Positions 10,331-23,099 of a stretch of 64,000 nt of DNA are shown here, piece after piece (position 1 is the first letter of the stretch; the number at the start of each line of letters is the position of its first letter). The notes below the pieces were generated by a model. That model was not told the origin of the DNA, did no database searches, and saw nothing but the letters and a program-made list of their open reading frames with translations. A program made the position numbers and the translations under genes. The DNA comes from Cryptomeria japonica (taxonomy: Eukaryota; Streptophyta; Pinopsida; Cupressales; Cupressaceae): contig NC_081415.1 of NCBI RefSeq assembly GCF_030272615.1, positions 369,215,667 to 369,279,666 of the forward strand, in the 5' to 3' direction.

Positions 10331-12129
10331 AGTCTTCTATGAGAGGTTCCAACCAGTAAGTTTGAGGCATAATTCCTCAACAATAACATAAGATAGAAAT
10401 ATAAAGGGGTATGGAAAATGTTAAAGAAAAAATTGATACATACAATATCTGGTGAAAATAAGGGTTTTTAAAAAATTCAGGCTATGTATTGGGAGGGGTT
10501 GACAAGAAAGGAGTTAAGGGAAATATTTTTTGTAAATAGGGGGATTCTTTAGTATGCCACAAACGTACATGATATAACCGAGGTTCACTAAGTGAATCCC
10601 TCATGCATGTAATACACAAATAAAGTTCACAATTTAATATTTGAAGGTTAGAAGATTCCATGCAAGTTTCATAATCACTAGAAATAACATGTTAGAGCAC
10701 AATGTTACTAGGACCCTAGTGCCTATATAACATTTATAAAATCTTTAAATATAAAGTACTAAAAATAAATATTAAATAAATACTTTATAATTGTAAAATA
10801 ATTCTATAAATACTTAAATTATTAATTAAATTTAATATTGTGTTTTGAAAAAGTATGGATTTAATTAATATTGTGTTTCGAAAAAGTACAAAATTCTCAT
10901 ACGAATGTTACCCGCCTTGTTTCTTTATATTCAGAGGAATCCATTGAAAATATATTAATTTGAATTGGTGAATTCATCATCCTACACAAAAGGATTCAAG
11001 GTCATTTGAAAGATAGAGAAAGAGTTCATCCTAATATTCTTCCATATAAACAATAAAGTAAGTTTTCTTAAAATAAAATGACATTTTTTTGAGTTTTTCA
11101 ACCATTACACTTTTTCCACTTAAATTCTTGTGTTCGTGTGCAATTCCTCTTATATTTTTTATTCATTGCAATGATAGGTGGATTATAATTTTAATATATT
11201 TCTTTTTCATATTTATTAAGAATATAATATAGTATAAATATTGTTTTTGATTGGTAAGCTAGGCATAAGAGAGTTGTGCCTTATTAAATTATTTGAAAGT
11301 AAAATATTGATAAATTGGATTCCTTAAAAATGGATGTATAACTTATTGCTTTGACCACCTATGCTGGTAAGTTTGCAAAAACTAATCTCAACCCCATCTT
11401 AGCATGAGAAAATGATATCATATTATCTTAAGTCATTTCAAGATTTCCCCCCCCTTTTTTACTTCTATCCAAACATTTTTAGATATAAAATATGTGTTAT
11501 GCTCCTTTCCTTTTGTCCAATTAGCTCTCTTTTTAAGATTGGCATTGATTAGGAAAGTGAATAACATAAAATAAGTCATAGATCTATCGTTAATCATGGA
11601 TTATCTAATTTCACAGTTCCTGATTATCTTGTTCATTTTTTCCATTAGCTCTAATACTTGCTTATTTTCAGCAATCCTAGTAATTTGCTCTTCAACTCTA
11701 GACATAAAATTCTTAAAAATTGAATCCATTGCACTAGAAGAATACAATGTAGATATTATTAAACACATTAATTATCTAAAGTTCTCAATATGGTATGAAA
11801 TCTAATCTATTATTCTTGATATTTCTAAAAAGGCAAAATTGTTAAAGGGACCAACCCTTTTATAATGAAATAGTCAACTAATAAATGAAATAAGTAGCAT
11901 GAGATACAGGACTAACCAAACAACTATAAAAATAAAATAAATATATACACAAAACCAAATATGCCAAGGAAAAAAACCTAACAGACAACAAGGATCCCTA
12001 TGATCCAACCTATATAATGCTAGATTAAACTCTATTCAATCTCACACCCTTTGCTCTATTTGAGAATTAGAGAGATCTAGGAAGACCTTTCTTCCTTCTT
12101 TGCACTATTGTTCAATAAATTTTATCATC
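10331..12129. other. gene-free AT-rich stretch
   Basis: No coding or element signal was recognised. A short local duplication (TTAATATTGTGTTT near 10838 and 10863) and a C-run near 11443 are the only patterns. It may include the unrecognised 5' end of element B. Confidence 0.35.
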
Positions 12130-12750
12130 CATGTCCTTAGATCAAGGATAAGTAGAGCATTCCTCCACAAAATACCCAGCTAGGTGTGCAAAAGGAGGAT
12201 ATTAAAGGAAAAGTGACTAAATAATGAATAACTAGCACACAAGTAGACAAAGGCATATCTAAAATTATAAGCATAAAGAGTTGAGTAATCATATCAAAAG
12301 GTGGTTGAGGCTCACCAATAAGAGGCAATGCGACAATAGGGGTGGAGCTCAAAATATTCATACCATTAGTTTGATAACCAACATCCTAAGAATATGTGTT
12401 ATGAAAAAAGTACACATCAATTAGGGAGTTAAATGCAAGAACATTCAAGTGATCCTTGCAAGGATTATTCCACCATTTCATTGTGCCTTTGTACTTGGAG
12501 AGTGGACAGTCAACCATTAGGTGGCCAATATAAAAGAATCATCTAGGTCAAAAGGGGAGGTGCTCATAATCAAGCAATTAGCCCAAGGCTTGTCCCATAC
12601 TTCAAAACCACATCCTCATAAGAGGCTTATATATGTCAATATCCAGCAAAATATGAGAAAATATTAAATGACCCATGTAATTGTTATCACATATGTTTGC
12701 ACCCTTGTTGAACTCTCAACTCAACAACCTAGTGAAACATGGGAATACCT
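12130..12750 (-). pseudogene. LINE ORF1-like zinc-knuckle protein relic
   Basis: On the minus strand near 12500-12600 the frame reads LDYEHLPF, then a CCHC-type knuckle whose first two Cys codons have become TGA, then FFYIGHLMVDCPLSK. The DYE-PF segment before a C-x2-C-x4-H-x4-C knuckle is the hallmark of plant LINE ORF1 (DUF4283/zinc knuckle) proteins, which bind the element's RNA. Upstream minus-strand text (DIDIYKPLMRMWF) fits the preceding strand of that domain. A 74-codon frame continues to 12137. Stops are numerous, the 5' half is lost and no ORF2 follows, so it is an isolated dead fragment. Confidence 0.5.
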
Positions 12751-12759
12751 ATCAAAGTG

Positions 12760-13637
12760 TGGACTTGATAGCTAGAGGTCAACCTCCAAAGAGGGTTGGT
12801 TCCCTGTTGCAACCACCTAAACTAAAATAAACTACTAACTTTATTGAGAAAAAGGAAAGAGGTAGCTTGAAATGAGACCTATGAATACTACAATGATGCA
12901 CCGAATGAGTTTTCAAAATGTATACTGCTATTTTTCAGCACACAATAACCAAATATAATTTTCTCATGCACAACTTAGAAATTTTACATGTTCATTTATT
13001 GGTAATTTAGATGGAGGTTGTGAAATTCACTGTATTGGAAGGAAAATGCAACATTTCTTCATAAATTTTGGTTATATCATTTACACAACCTATGACCTAA
13101 AAAAACCATTTTTTTTTCTTAAAGGTGTTGATAATGAGACATATTTTAAAGAATTTTCATACAAATCACAAATAAAATGCATCAATCATTTGATAACACA
13201 CAATGGAAAGGATTCTTTGAAGGAAAAAAAACTTATTCCTAGAATTCAACCTAAAAGCTCACAAGTCTAGCTCAGGATCAAACTTTGATCAAACATCCAA
13301 TCAATTCTCATCTTGCTTCAGGTCAACATGTATTTTCAATATCCTTAGGTAAATATCTAGAGTCTTGTGCTTCTAATTTTCCTAAGAAATAAATTTACAC
13401 TAGCCTTGTGCATTTTCATTCAACAATCTTGAAAAAACCCCAAAAAATAAATAGGTTTACCTTAGCTTTGTTATCTTCAATTCTTAATTCCAAAAACAAA
13501 AATAGTTTTGCATACTTAATGGCATTCATCCCAAAATTCTAAAAGACCAAAAATATAGTCATCATCTTTGTCATCTCTTAGTGTGCCTTTAGGAGTCCCT
13601 CATGCCCATTACTTAATCACAAAGAGATAAACATTCA
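12760..13637. other. unassigned stretch before element B gag
   Basis: No gene recognised. By analogy with element C, whose leader between primer site and gag is about 2.9 kb, this is probably leader of element B, but I found neither a primer site nor a 5' LTR for B. Confidence 0.35.
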
Positions 13638-15166
13638 ATGGATCCCTATAATGATCCAAAATTCAACCCAACAAGTATCATGGACCTTGCATCCTACTCA
13701 TGTAGGAAAGATAGAAGAGCCACATCTTTAATAGGTCATGCCTCAATGCTAAATCTCAATGATCCATATTCTATTGAAAATATCCAAAGGGGTCTAATTG
13801 CCAAAGAACTTGAAGATGCACGACAAGACTCCCAAGTTCTTGCAATCATCAATGGGATTTTAAATCATGACCCCAATCGAAATCTTTTATTGCTAGTATA
13901 AAATGATGCTAAATTGCCCCCAAACTTTGATGTCACTACCATAATGCAACCTATGGCTTGAATTTATCAATCTATGGGACTCCCACAAGGAAAATCTTCT
14001 CAACAAGTCCCTACTAGTATCCCATCAGTGAGAATTACATAAGGCGCCACACAAAGCACCATGTAATCATCATTTTATAATAAACCACTTTACAACACCA
14101 ATCTTAGTGGTCAAACCAAGACCGCTTTGAATCAAGCTCTCATGTCCTCTAGTGCTAATGTCCAAAATCAAAGCTCTAATCCCAACACATCATCCTCAAG
14201 TTCTTGAGTGAATACTAATGTTTCATCCCAAATGAGTTGTAGTGATCTTTCACAAGCCATGACCAATGTGTCCCAAAATTCTACTTTCATTCCCGCTAGA
14301 TCTACTTTTGGTTATGAAAAATGTTCCACCACCTAATCAAGGTGCACACAATCTTTTAAGTGGAACCCAGTCAAATGTCAGTACCCATTTTACCTATTTC
14401 ATCCCACTAAATACTTCCAATAATTCTCAACTTTTTAGTAGTTCCACGTTTCAACCACCAACAGTGTATTCAAATACTAATCCATTTATGAATCCCAATA
14501 TGGCTATTCAAGCTCCATTAACTCAAACAAATATTCTTATGCAACAAGCTCAAAACCTGCAACGTCAAATGGCAAATCTCCAAACTGGGGTCACCAAGAA
14601 AAGTTACACAATGGAAGATCTATGCCCCTATCCTTTTGACAAAACACTGTACATGCTGCCTTTCCCACCTAATTTTGAAACTCTTGAATTCAAAATATAT
14701 AAGGGAAATGGCGACCCTTCAGATCATATCCACGATTTCTTCATTGCCTATATAAATGTTCTTGATGAAGATACTTATTTGATGTGCATCTTAAGGGTTC
14801 AATCAATGGAGTGGTTCTCTCATCTACCACCTAGAAATGTTCATGGGGTGAATTAGTTGAACAATTTGTGGCACACTTCTCTCATAATATCAACAATCCA
14901 ATTACATTAATGGATTTATGTGCCACTAAAAATAAAGAGGGATAATCCTTTGCCACTTTTCTACAATGTTGGTGGTCACTTGCTCAAAAAAGCCCATGTC
15001 ATACTAGGAAAAGAGAAAGTGGAAATGTTTATTGAAAACTTGGTCCCTCAAATGAAATATCCTCTCTATATGAAATGCTTGGATTCATCCCCCCAAGTAA
15101 TTGAAAAGGGACTTAAATGTGAAAAGGCCTTATTGTGCAAGGTATCTTAAAAACCTCTAAAGAAGG
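13638..15166 (+). pseudogene. gag: element B gag, N-terminal and capsid part
   Basis: Begins MDPYNDPKFNPTSIMD, runs with stops and frameshifts through a Ser/Asn/Gln-rich segment, then shows the block MEDLCPYPFDKTLYMLPF and FKIYKGNGDPSDHIHDFF (about 14610-14740). That matches element C's gag block LNDICPYPFDRNMHMPPF at 31300-31500. The capsid-like region continues (MKCLDSSPQVIEKGLKCEKA) to 15150. Element C inserted at 15166/15167, and the rest of gag resumes at 36216. Gag is the structural protein of the intracellular particle. This copy is not expressible as one protein. Confidence 0.8.
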
Positions 15167-16578
15167 TGATGCACTGCAAAAAGGATGTTAGGAACACAAG
15201 ACAAGTCAAACTTTAGTGTTAGTAGTATCAATCAACAATGAAAGATGAAAGAAACTACAATCCTAATCATGCATATCAAGAGAGATATCAAACATATTAT
15301 AGAAAATAGATAAAAATGGAGGAAAGACACTAAACCCTCTCAAATGCTCTCCAAAATGCTCATAGATGCTCCTTCCTTGTTCCTCTCCTCTCGAAGTTCC
15401 ACATGAGTGTAGCCCTCAACTTTTTGCACTACTATGGATGTCTTATGGAGATTCAAGATTTATGAATAATGAAGCTAAAAGACTATGCAAATGCAAGCAA
15501 ACTAGATATGAGAAAACACCTAATTAATCTATATTGATTTTAGCCAAAATAACAAACTAGATATGATTTTGCTACTAAATGCTCTCTCAATTTTACTATA
15601 GGTTAGATGCATACAAGATTTATGGATCTGGATATGAAGGAAATGGGCTCTATTTATAGGAAAAACAGGGCAATGGATGGTTGAGATTGAGTAATCTCAA
15701 TAAGGGCCAGGATTGATGGGTTTATGATCCATGTGAGGGCTTTCAACCCAATCCCAGGATCACAAATGTCATCATGAGATGGCTTGAGAGGAGAGGGGAG
15801 AAGCATTAAACGCTTGAAATGACTTGAAGGTTACCTTAGGAGGTAAGGTCAGGCTTGAGTTCAAAGAATAAAGCCTTTATTCAATGAATAATGCTTTTAT
15901 CTAATGGACAAACTCTTGTGCAAGAGTTAGTGGGGATAACCATGGTCAAAGCAATGAATGCTTGAAGAGACCCATGAGTTTAATGGAGGTTGAGTTAGAG
16001 GGAAAGTCTCTAACCATGTGGGTGAGTTGAGTTAACCATTAATGGTTATGTAAGAGCCATTAATGATCTGGAAGACTTTAGGGGTTAGCTTGTTGGAGAC
16101 ATAAAGCATTTAATGCTTTTAAAAGACTTTGAAGGCTTTGATTAGGCTAATTAGGAATGGTTTAGAATTATCTAGAATGGGTTAGAAGAGTCTAGTGGGT
16201 TTGGTGGGTGAGAGAAAATAGGATTTTAATTAAAATAAAATTCATTTATATCAACTAAATAGGTGCAAATTGTATTTATAGGAGAATGCAAGTGGGGGGG
16301 GGGGGGTAGTTTAGGGATTAAATAAATATTTTATTTATTTGTTTAAAGGAGAAAAAGGGGTTAAATTAAATAAATGTTCTTTATTCATTTAATTTGGTGG
16401 TTAGAGTGTGGCTTAATCAATTAATTTAAATAAATTGAATAATTTATTTAATTAATAGGAGAAGAGGTTGATGATGAAGTAATTAAATATTAATTTAATT
16501 AACTGATTATTGATGGTTAAATAATCAAATAAATAGTAAATATTCATTTAATTAAGTGAACAGATTTATGTGACTACA
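15167..16578 (-). repeat. element C 3' LTR
   Basis: 1412 bp, collinear with 34837-36215. Contains a TATA-type box on the minus strand (CCTATAAATA, 15651-15660) and a second TATA-like site (near 16266-16276), plus a long G-run near 16294. The inner part is rich in TTAATTAAATAAAT strings. Confidence 0.9.
15651..15660 (-). promoter_or_regulatory. TATA box in element C 3' LTR
   Basis: CCTATAAATA followed by GAGCCC on the minus strand, in mid-LTR, the expected Pol II core promoter. The matching segment of the 5' LTR (right copy) is removed by a ~79-bp deletion. Confidence 0.6.
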
Positions 16579-16591
16579 TTTGCCCCTCTTT
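16579..16591 (-). other. element C polypurine tract
   Basis: Minus strand reads AAAGAGGGGCAAA directly before the LTR start TGTAGTCAC. This purine tract form is typical of Tat-lineage elements. Confidence 0.85.
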
Positions 16592-16624
16592 GAGACGGTG
16601 CGGTTTATCGCGTCGTTTCAAAGA
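16587..16624. other. hairpin beside element C polypurine tract
   Basis: Arms 16587-16602 and 16609-16624 form a 16-bp stem around a 6-base loop. Read on the plus strand, the three non-Watson-Crick positions are all G-T pairs. Element B has an equivalent hairpin at 59329-59362. Confidence 0.6.
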
Positions 16625-17149
16625 AAGAAAGATAGGTGTGAAGAAATATGCCCCATAAATGTTAATTTAGTGGGTGGTATGCCCCCTCAAGAGATGGGCC
16701 AATTTTTTTTGAAAAATCGGGCAATCTCTTGAAAAAAGAACAAGAAGTACAAGGGAGGGAGAAGAGAAGAAATTAGCTTTAATGGTGAAAGAATGGGAGA
16801 AAATGGGGGTAAAACAGAGAAATGAGAGGTGTTGGAAGTTCACAGGGACCACGACGGTGAGCGGGGTGAATTAGGGTTAGGGCTGGAGGGTATATATGGG
16901 GGGAGAGGTAAAAACAGGCTCATTTGCACCTATCTCCCTGGCAGTTTGGAGCTCTGATAGTGACTTTTGGTGAAGGAGTGAGCAACAGTCATCATGCCTG
17001 TGCCTATAGCAGTTCATTGGCTAGAGCGGATCCGTTGATTCTAGCGGCTAGATGACTATGGACCAGTGGTACACAAATTTTGAATTTTCCTTTTTATGCA
17101 TTTTTGTCATGTTTTTTCAAGCATCAAAGTCCAAGCAAGACAATAGTGC
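16625..17149 (+). other. leader of the antisense unit in element C
   Basis: No firm gene. ATG at 16994 opens MPVPIAVHWLERIR, and after two stops RLDDYGPVVHKF follows. This could be the decayed first exon or N-terminus of the PMD protein, since the polarity fits, but I cannot place splice sites. Confidence 0.3.
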
Positions 17150-17159
17150 TAAAATCGTG

Positions 17160-17420
17160 TTTTAGCACTTTTGTTGCCTAAAATAGCGCTACTGTGCCAC
17201 AGTGATGCTATTGCCTAGTAGTTGTAGTGCCATTATCCTTTTAGCACAATTGTATCATAGTAATAGCATTGTTGCACTTTTAGCGCGATCGGGTAGAGGT
17301 TGTAGCGCGTTTGTCATGTAATAGCGCTATGGGGTAGTTGTTTTAGCGTGTTGGTTGTTTGTAGCGCTATTGTGCATAAGTTGTAGCGCTATTGTCAGCA
17401 GAGTAGCGCGATTGTAGTAA
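17160..17420 (+). repeat. ~20-bp-period motif array, left side of element C
   Basis: Thirteen copies of a unit near TAGCGCTATTG start at about 17163, 17184, 17204, 17225, 17242, 17264, 17281, 17303, 17322, 17344, 17362, 17383 and 17404, that is every 17-22 bases with a mean near 20. The unit's tail (GTCAGCAGAG) matches the reverse complement of units in the right-hand array at 34426-34745. It lies 240-500 bases upstream of the antisense PMD frame and on the same strand. Confidence 0.75.
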
Positions 17421-17659
17421 AAATGCCCCAGTGTTAGAGAAAATATCTCTTGATGCTTGTGTTTGATTGATGAATGAGTTGTTTTGATGAATCATAGCAG
17501 CCCCGTTGAGACTAGGTCATTTGTGATAAATGCCTGTTGTAGTCTAGGTTTGCCATGATCGATTGCCTATTGAGACTCGAAGATACTTGATCAAAGTATC
17601 TGTTGATAGTCTAGGTTGAAACTTAAGAAATTTTGTAACAAAACAACTGATACATGTGT

Positions 17660-19283
17660 CGATATGTGTAGGAGGAGCTTCCCATTTTACAGATGCGGGA
17701 GAGGCATCCTGCCACACAACGGCTGTGGGTGTAGTTGACAGAGGCAGAGATAGATTGCATCTATGCGACGGGCTTGTATGACATGATTTACCTACCCATG
17801 ATTCAGACAAATCATTGTCTATTGATGGCCTTGGCGGAGCGATGGCATAGTGAGACATGCACGTTTCACTTGGCGATGGGAGAGATGATAGTGACTCTGG
17901 AGGATGTATGGAGGATTTTGCACATCCCGATTAAAGGGGAGCTGGTTACATATGATTGCCATTTAGGGACAACAACCATAGAGAGGATCTTTGCAGATGA
18001 TGTATACATCGAGGATGGCTCTATGGGGTGGGAGGAGATAGCAGCATTGTATGAGCCTCTACTTGCAATTCTAGAAGGTATTGTTGGGGGTTTGCTGTGC
18101 CTCGATCGACAGTCACATGGATTGGCGGTTGTGTGGGGTTAGGTGATAGAGCAGATGTCGACAGAGGGGACCTGCTATGCATGGAGGCCATGTGTACTAG
18201 CACACCTTTACAGGGACTTACATGAGGTAGTGTACCGAGAGGCTAGATCGCTAGGGGTAGAGATGACATTGCTGCATGTATGGGCTTGGGAGCACCTACT
18301 AGTCACACGGTCAGTCAACTTGAGGTTTAGGGTGATAGATCAACCCTATGCGATATGTATGGAGGGTTGATGAGCCAACCCCATCTGGGGAACTTGGATT
18401 TTTGGCAGCGGGCTTTAGATGATTTAGATACAGTCATATGGAGGCCATACCTTAAGTGCAAGCCCTGGGAGGATGATGGAGAGGTGCTACCATATGTATT
18501 TATGACATGTTTTTTGATTGGGTGGACATCCTACTCGGTAGAGAGAGGTGCCAGGAAGAGTGATGAGGCCGTTTGGACAGAGGCAAGGTTTTTCGAGGGG
18601 TTCAGAGGAGTATGCACGGGTAGAGCAGGAGAGGTTTCAGTGGGGACCAGTGTTACCTTATTATCAAGCCCTGGCAGAGTTCCGGACCTTACAGGTGAGA
18701 TCATGGCAGATGAGGCCAAAGATTGTGGATGCAGGAGTGACAAAGGAGTACATGCAGTATCGTACTGCGCATCCGATTCCACGCATTTCAGATCCTGTTG
18801 AACCTATACCACCTTTTGAGGATGACAAGAGGCAGTGACGAAGGAGGAGAGGGAGATCTATGGGAGTTTATGATTATACATTTGTAGACTCGGTTAGAGG
18901 ACAGGGAGGTAGAGATTGCAGCCAGAGGTGTCTAGCTGTTTGCACGAGAGCTTGAGTTGAGGGTAGTGGTGTGAGAGAGAGATGATCCGGTGGACAGATA
19001 AAGGGAGGTGTAGAATAGAGTCCGAGTGTTGGAGGGAGCACAGGCACATGGTTCAACTGAGGTAGTGTTGAGGGAGATGCGGTAGGTAGGTGGAGAGATT
19101 GACTATTGGTGGGGACTATATGAGCAGACTGTGCCAGTTAGTCAGCGAGCACTGAGCTATTCCAGATGCGGTGGACGAGATCAGAGCGGTCGCAGAGGGC
19201 TTAGAGAAGTGGTGGTGTTATGGGTCCTCCTCAGCGAGATGGTGGGGGAGGAGTAGGGGGTAGTGGTGGAGCAACATCTAGTT
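17660..19283 (+). pseudogene. plant mobile domain (PMD) protein relic, antisense in element C
   Basis: Reads MRERHPATQRLW, LTEAEIDCIYATGLYDMIYL, ALAERWHSETCTFHL, GEMIVTLEDVWRILHIPI, LLCLDRQSHGLAVVWG, VWAWEHLLVTRSVNLRF, IWRPYLKCKPW and KEYMQYRTAHPIPRISDP in order. This is the layout of the plant mobile domain (PF10536), known from the Arabidopsis MAIN/MAIL family, which acts in transposon silencing, and from transposon-borne relatives. It is broken by stops (TAG 17714, 18140 and 18368) and a frameshift near 18550. A Gly-rich tail (PPQRDGGGGVGG) ends in TAG at 19283. It runs opposite to gag-pol, between integrase and the 3' LTR. Element B has a relative at the same place, so it belongs to the element family and is not a chance insertion. 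Confidence 0.85.
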
Positions 19284-20690
19284 AAAGTGCTATTTGAGAG
19301 TTTCTATGCACTTGTTACTTTGTTATTTAGATTGTTACTTGGATGGATCTTAGTAGGCGATATATTGTGACATCTTTGTACTCTGATACATGTATTCTTT
19401 TTGATGCGATATATGAGGAGATCTCATTTTTTGTGATGATATGATATGTATATATGTGATGACATGTATATTTTTATGTAGGATGATGATTTATGAGTTA
19501 TGCTTAGATTCATGATCTGAATGATTTGCTTTCTATATGTACATTGATGATGATATGATTTCTATATGCACATTGATGATGATATGATTTCTATATGCAT
19601 GCTATGAATGATTTTGCTAATAATGTGGATGCAAGTAGAGGATGGATGATGTTTTTGTAATGATAAAATGTGATGCAATGACGATGTATGCAAAATGATC
19701 AGATGATATAAATGATATTTGTGATAGATAATGCTTGCTTATGTTGACGATATGATTTGATGATGATATGAGTTTTTGATGCATGTTTTTAAGATGAATC
19801 TAAGTGAATCTAAGTGGATCAAATGTTTACGCAAATATTTATGTATACAACTAGATGAATGCACTTAAATGGATGAACAAATGTTATGTATGAATGCCCT
19901 TAAATGGGTGTATCTAAATGATGTGATGTTGTTGAGATGAATCTAAATGAATCTAAATGACTAAAATGATTCAGAATATAACTAAGTGATAAATGAGATT
20001 GAAATGATAATGCAAATAAATGCAACTAAGTGATAATGAATAACTGCACCTTAATGCAATTAAAGGATAATGAATAACTGCACCTTAATGCAATTTAAAG
20101 GATAATGAATGCATCTTATGAATCTAGAGGAAACTAAAAATGCACCTATTAAATGAATCCTAAATGAGCTTAAAGGATAATGAAAGGAATGCATATTTAA
20201 TGTTTTTAAATAAATGCACTAAATGGATGAAGGAATGTTCTTAATAATGAAGAAACAAATGCACTTAAATGAAATGCAAGTAAATGTTAATAAATGCACA
20301 TGATGTGTTAAATGCCCTAGTGTGATGAATAAATCAATGCACTTAAATGAATATCTAAATGAATCGAAGTGCGACTAAATGATAATGAACTGAATGCAGT
20401 TGATGTAACTAACATGATAATGCCATGCCTTCAAGATATATGAATGCACGTTGGTGAGAATTTGCAAATGTGGAATGCAGATGTGAGATGATGTATCAGA
20501 GAACTTCATCATGATTTTGTACCCAAGACAAATTATATTAGGTGCTTTCTCATATAAGCGTGAATTACTTGCATGCAAACAATAGATATGAATAATGAAT
20601 GAGCAAATGGATGGGTGATATGCAACAGAATGAAATATATATATAGATGAGATGAAATGGCGATCCATAGAGTATTCATAGTGATTTATT
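19284..20690. repeat. low-complexity ATG/AAATGCA-rich tract in element C
   Basis: Made of short imperfect repeats: about three tandem copies of a ~29-bp unit near 19531-19610 (TTTCTATATGCACATTG followed by ATGATGATATGA), a tandem 35-bp duplication near 20030-20100 (TAATGAATAACTGCACC), and many TAAATGCACTTAAATG phrases. No coding signal. The region at the same place in element B (43560-43960) has a similar character in the opposite orientation. Confidence 0.7.
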
Positions 20691-21785
20691 TTACTCATTG
20701 AGCATGGTAGTATCGTTCTTGGCTGAGGTAGCAGGAACCAAGTTTGAGCATTTTACCTATAAGCAAGCATTTATAGACAAGGAAAAGTTACCCTCCATTC
20801 CGGTTCATGCGCAAATGGTTGAGGTATATGCTGTAGTAAGTAAGCCATAGTGACCCATGACTGTATTTTTGCATATGATCACATAGTTTAGTGAACTTCC
20901 CACGTAGACACCATTAGTACATGCCCTAGAACTTCATTGGAACAATCTATAGCCAACAAACAAAGAAAAATATATCAGGAGCCATCCCAACGACTCTAAT
21001 CACTTGTGGATATCCTGGAGTAGAGTAGGCACCTAATATGAATAAATAAATAACAAACCGACCAAGTACTTATCAGCTTAAACAAAATTTTCTTGTCAAA
21101 GAAAATGTTACCATGTCTTATCTGTGAGGAAATACGCGTTCTTGTGAAGACAGTTGTGTGTAGATGTTTTGATTGGTTGGTTGATTTGATAAGTGATCAT
21201 CATTTGAGTAGCTCAAAATGTTTGTTTGGTGTCTATTGTGATGTGTATGTACAAAGAATATTATATGTTGCAATGTTTTTGATTGATTTTTGATGTTTTG
21301 TGAGATGTTTTTGGTATTTTTTGAGGGTTTAACGATTGTTTTTGGTATTATTTCCAGCCAATTTTGAATGAAGAACTTAATGAATCACAAGTAATGTAGA
21401 ATCCACTTCTATTAGTAGGTTTAAGAGTATTTCCCCCAGTTAGATGTTGCTATGAAAGTGGGATGTAGGACACATGAAGTACTAACCTTGATTGCAGATC
21501 ACTAACAAACCATGGTTTGAATAATGGATGAATGGATGCAATGGATGTGATCACAACAAGTATGAAAGACAATGGAGCCATAGCTTTTATGAGTGGCACC
21601 TGTTTACCAGGTTTTCACCATCGTACTTACCCAAGGTGCCATTGTAGTGGTTTTTGATATTTGGATGCATGATGATTTTTTTTCTTTACTATTTTCTTGA
21701 TTTTTTTGTATTTTATTTAGGACATTTTTTTGAATGTTTTTGGTATTTGTGGATATAGTTGGAGGAGCCTGATTTTCTATGCATC
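20691..21785 (-). other. element C non-coding region after integrase
   Basis: No ORF of interest. On the minus strand it is collinear in blocks with element B 41760-43200, for example GGATATCCACAAGTGATTAG near 21000-21025 against GGATGTCCACAAGTAACTAG near 43022. The best block is the 47-bp segment at 21594-21640. Confidence 0.6.
21594..21640 (-). promoter_or_regulatory. conserved 47-bp non-coding block (element C copy)
   Basis: On the minus strand it starts GGCACCTTGGGTAAGTAC and ends AAACAGGTGCCA. It differs from element B 41961-42007 at about 6 of 47 positions although the surrounding non-coding sequence is much less alike. GGCACCT and AGGTGCC at its ends can pair, and GGGTAAGTA is a near-consensus 5' splice site. 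Confidence 0.6.
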
Positions 21786-22900
21786 TTATGTATGAAACTG
21801 TTTGAGGTGCATGCTATTGATCAGATCTGCTAGTGGTTCCCCTTCTGAAGTTGCCAACTGATATGCCCCATACCCAAATACAACAGTGATAACATAAGGA
21901 CCCAACCAGTTGGATTCAAACTTGCCCTGATGTTCTCTATTTGGTTGGTTGCGAGGATTCTCCCTGAGAACAAGATCACCTACCTCAAATGTATGAGGTT
22001 TAACTTGATGATTATAGCTTCTGCTCATGCATTGCTGATAGGCTTTTAAGTGGTTGTATGCAGCTTGTTGCCGTTCATCAAGCGGTTCCAAGTCCTAAAT
22101 ATGGGAGACATGGTATGCTTCATCATCTATCATATTATGCAAGGAGACCCATAGAGATGGTATTTCAACCTCAATAGGTAGGATGACTTTTGCACCATAA
22201 ACTAGTGAGTAGGGAGTTGCGCCTGTAGGGGTTCGAATGCTAGTTTGATACACCCATAGTGCTGGATTTAATCGAATGTGCCAATCATGACCAACATCAT
22301 TGACTATCTTTTTAAGGATCCTTAATATGTTTTTGTTTGATTCTTTGGCTTGACGATTGCCTTGTGGGTAATATGGGGTGGAAAAGTGGTGTTGGATGTG
22401 AAACTTCTCACAAAGCTCACAAACATCCTAATTTTTGAAAGGAAGCCTGTTATCTATGATGATGAGCATGGGTACACCATACTGATAGATAACGTAATTA
22501 AGGACGAATGAGGTGATCTGCTTGCTGGTGACTTGGGTAAGTGGAATGACTTCGATCCACTTTTTAAAGTATTCGGTTGTGGTAATGATAAATTTATGGC
22601 CGTTAGATGAAGATGGATGGATTTTACCCACAAGGTCAAGTCCCCATTGACAAAAGGGCTATGGTGTTGTTATAGGTTGCAATTCCTGTGCTAGTGCATG
22701 TATCAGATCTCCGTGAACTTGGCACTTCTTGCATTTTCTGACAAAATAGTAGGAATCTTTTTCTATGGATGGCCAGTAGTATCCAGGATGCATGATTTTC
22801 TTTGCTAGTGAAGGACCGCTTGAGTGAGCCCCACAAATTCCTTCATGTACCTCTTCCAAGGCCTTTTTTTATCTCATCTTGTTCTAGACATCGAAGGAGA
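21786..22900 (-). pseudogene. int: element C integrase
   Basis: The zinc-binding domain is visible (EEVHEGICGAHSSGPSL, then FVRKCKKCQVHGDL). The core follows: first Asp in GLDLVGKIHP, second in LIIIDNRLPF, and the place of the catalytic Glu in YYPQGNRQAKESN, where Glu is replaced by Lys. The C-terminal domain reads FEVGDLVLRENPRNQ and LGPYVITVVFGYGAYQL, ending at 21786. Stops occur near 22435, near 22093 and between domains. Integrase inserts the cDNA into the chromosome; with the Glu-to-Lys change and the stops this copy is inactive. Confidence 0.85.
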
Positions 22901-23099
22901 GTACCATCAAGACTTCACCTGTATAGGGTTTCGACAATGAGGGTGTATCAAGCAGTTTGGCGGATGAAGGTTTTTCATTGGTTGGGAGGAAGTGTGTGAT
23001 CATGGAGGTAAGTGAAGAATTAACTGTACCATAGGGATTTGGAACTGACAAGGTGACATATCATTTCAGTTTCGGGGATGTCATACGTAGGGATCCAAT

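Noticed and set aside
10331-13637. 5' LTR and primer site of element B
   Set aside because: I searched by eye for tRNA-Trp, Met and Asp primer sites and for similarity to the 61-62 kb LTR-like region and found none.
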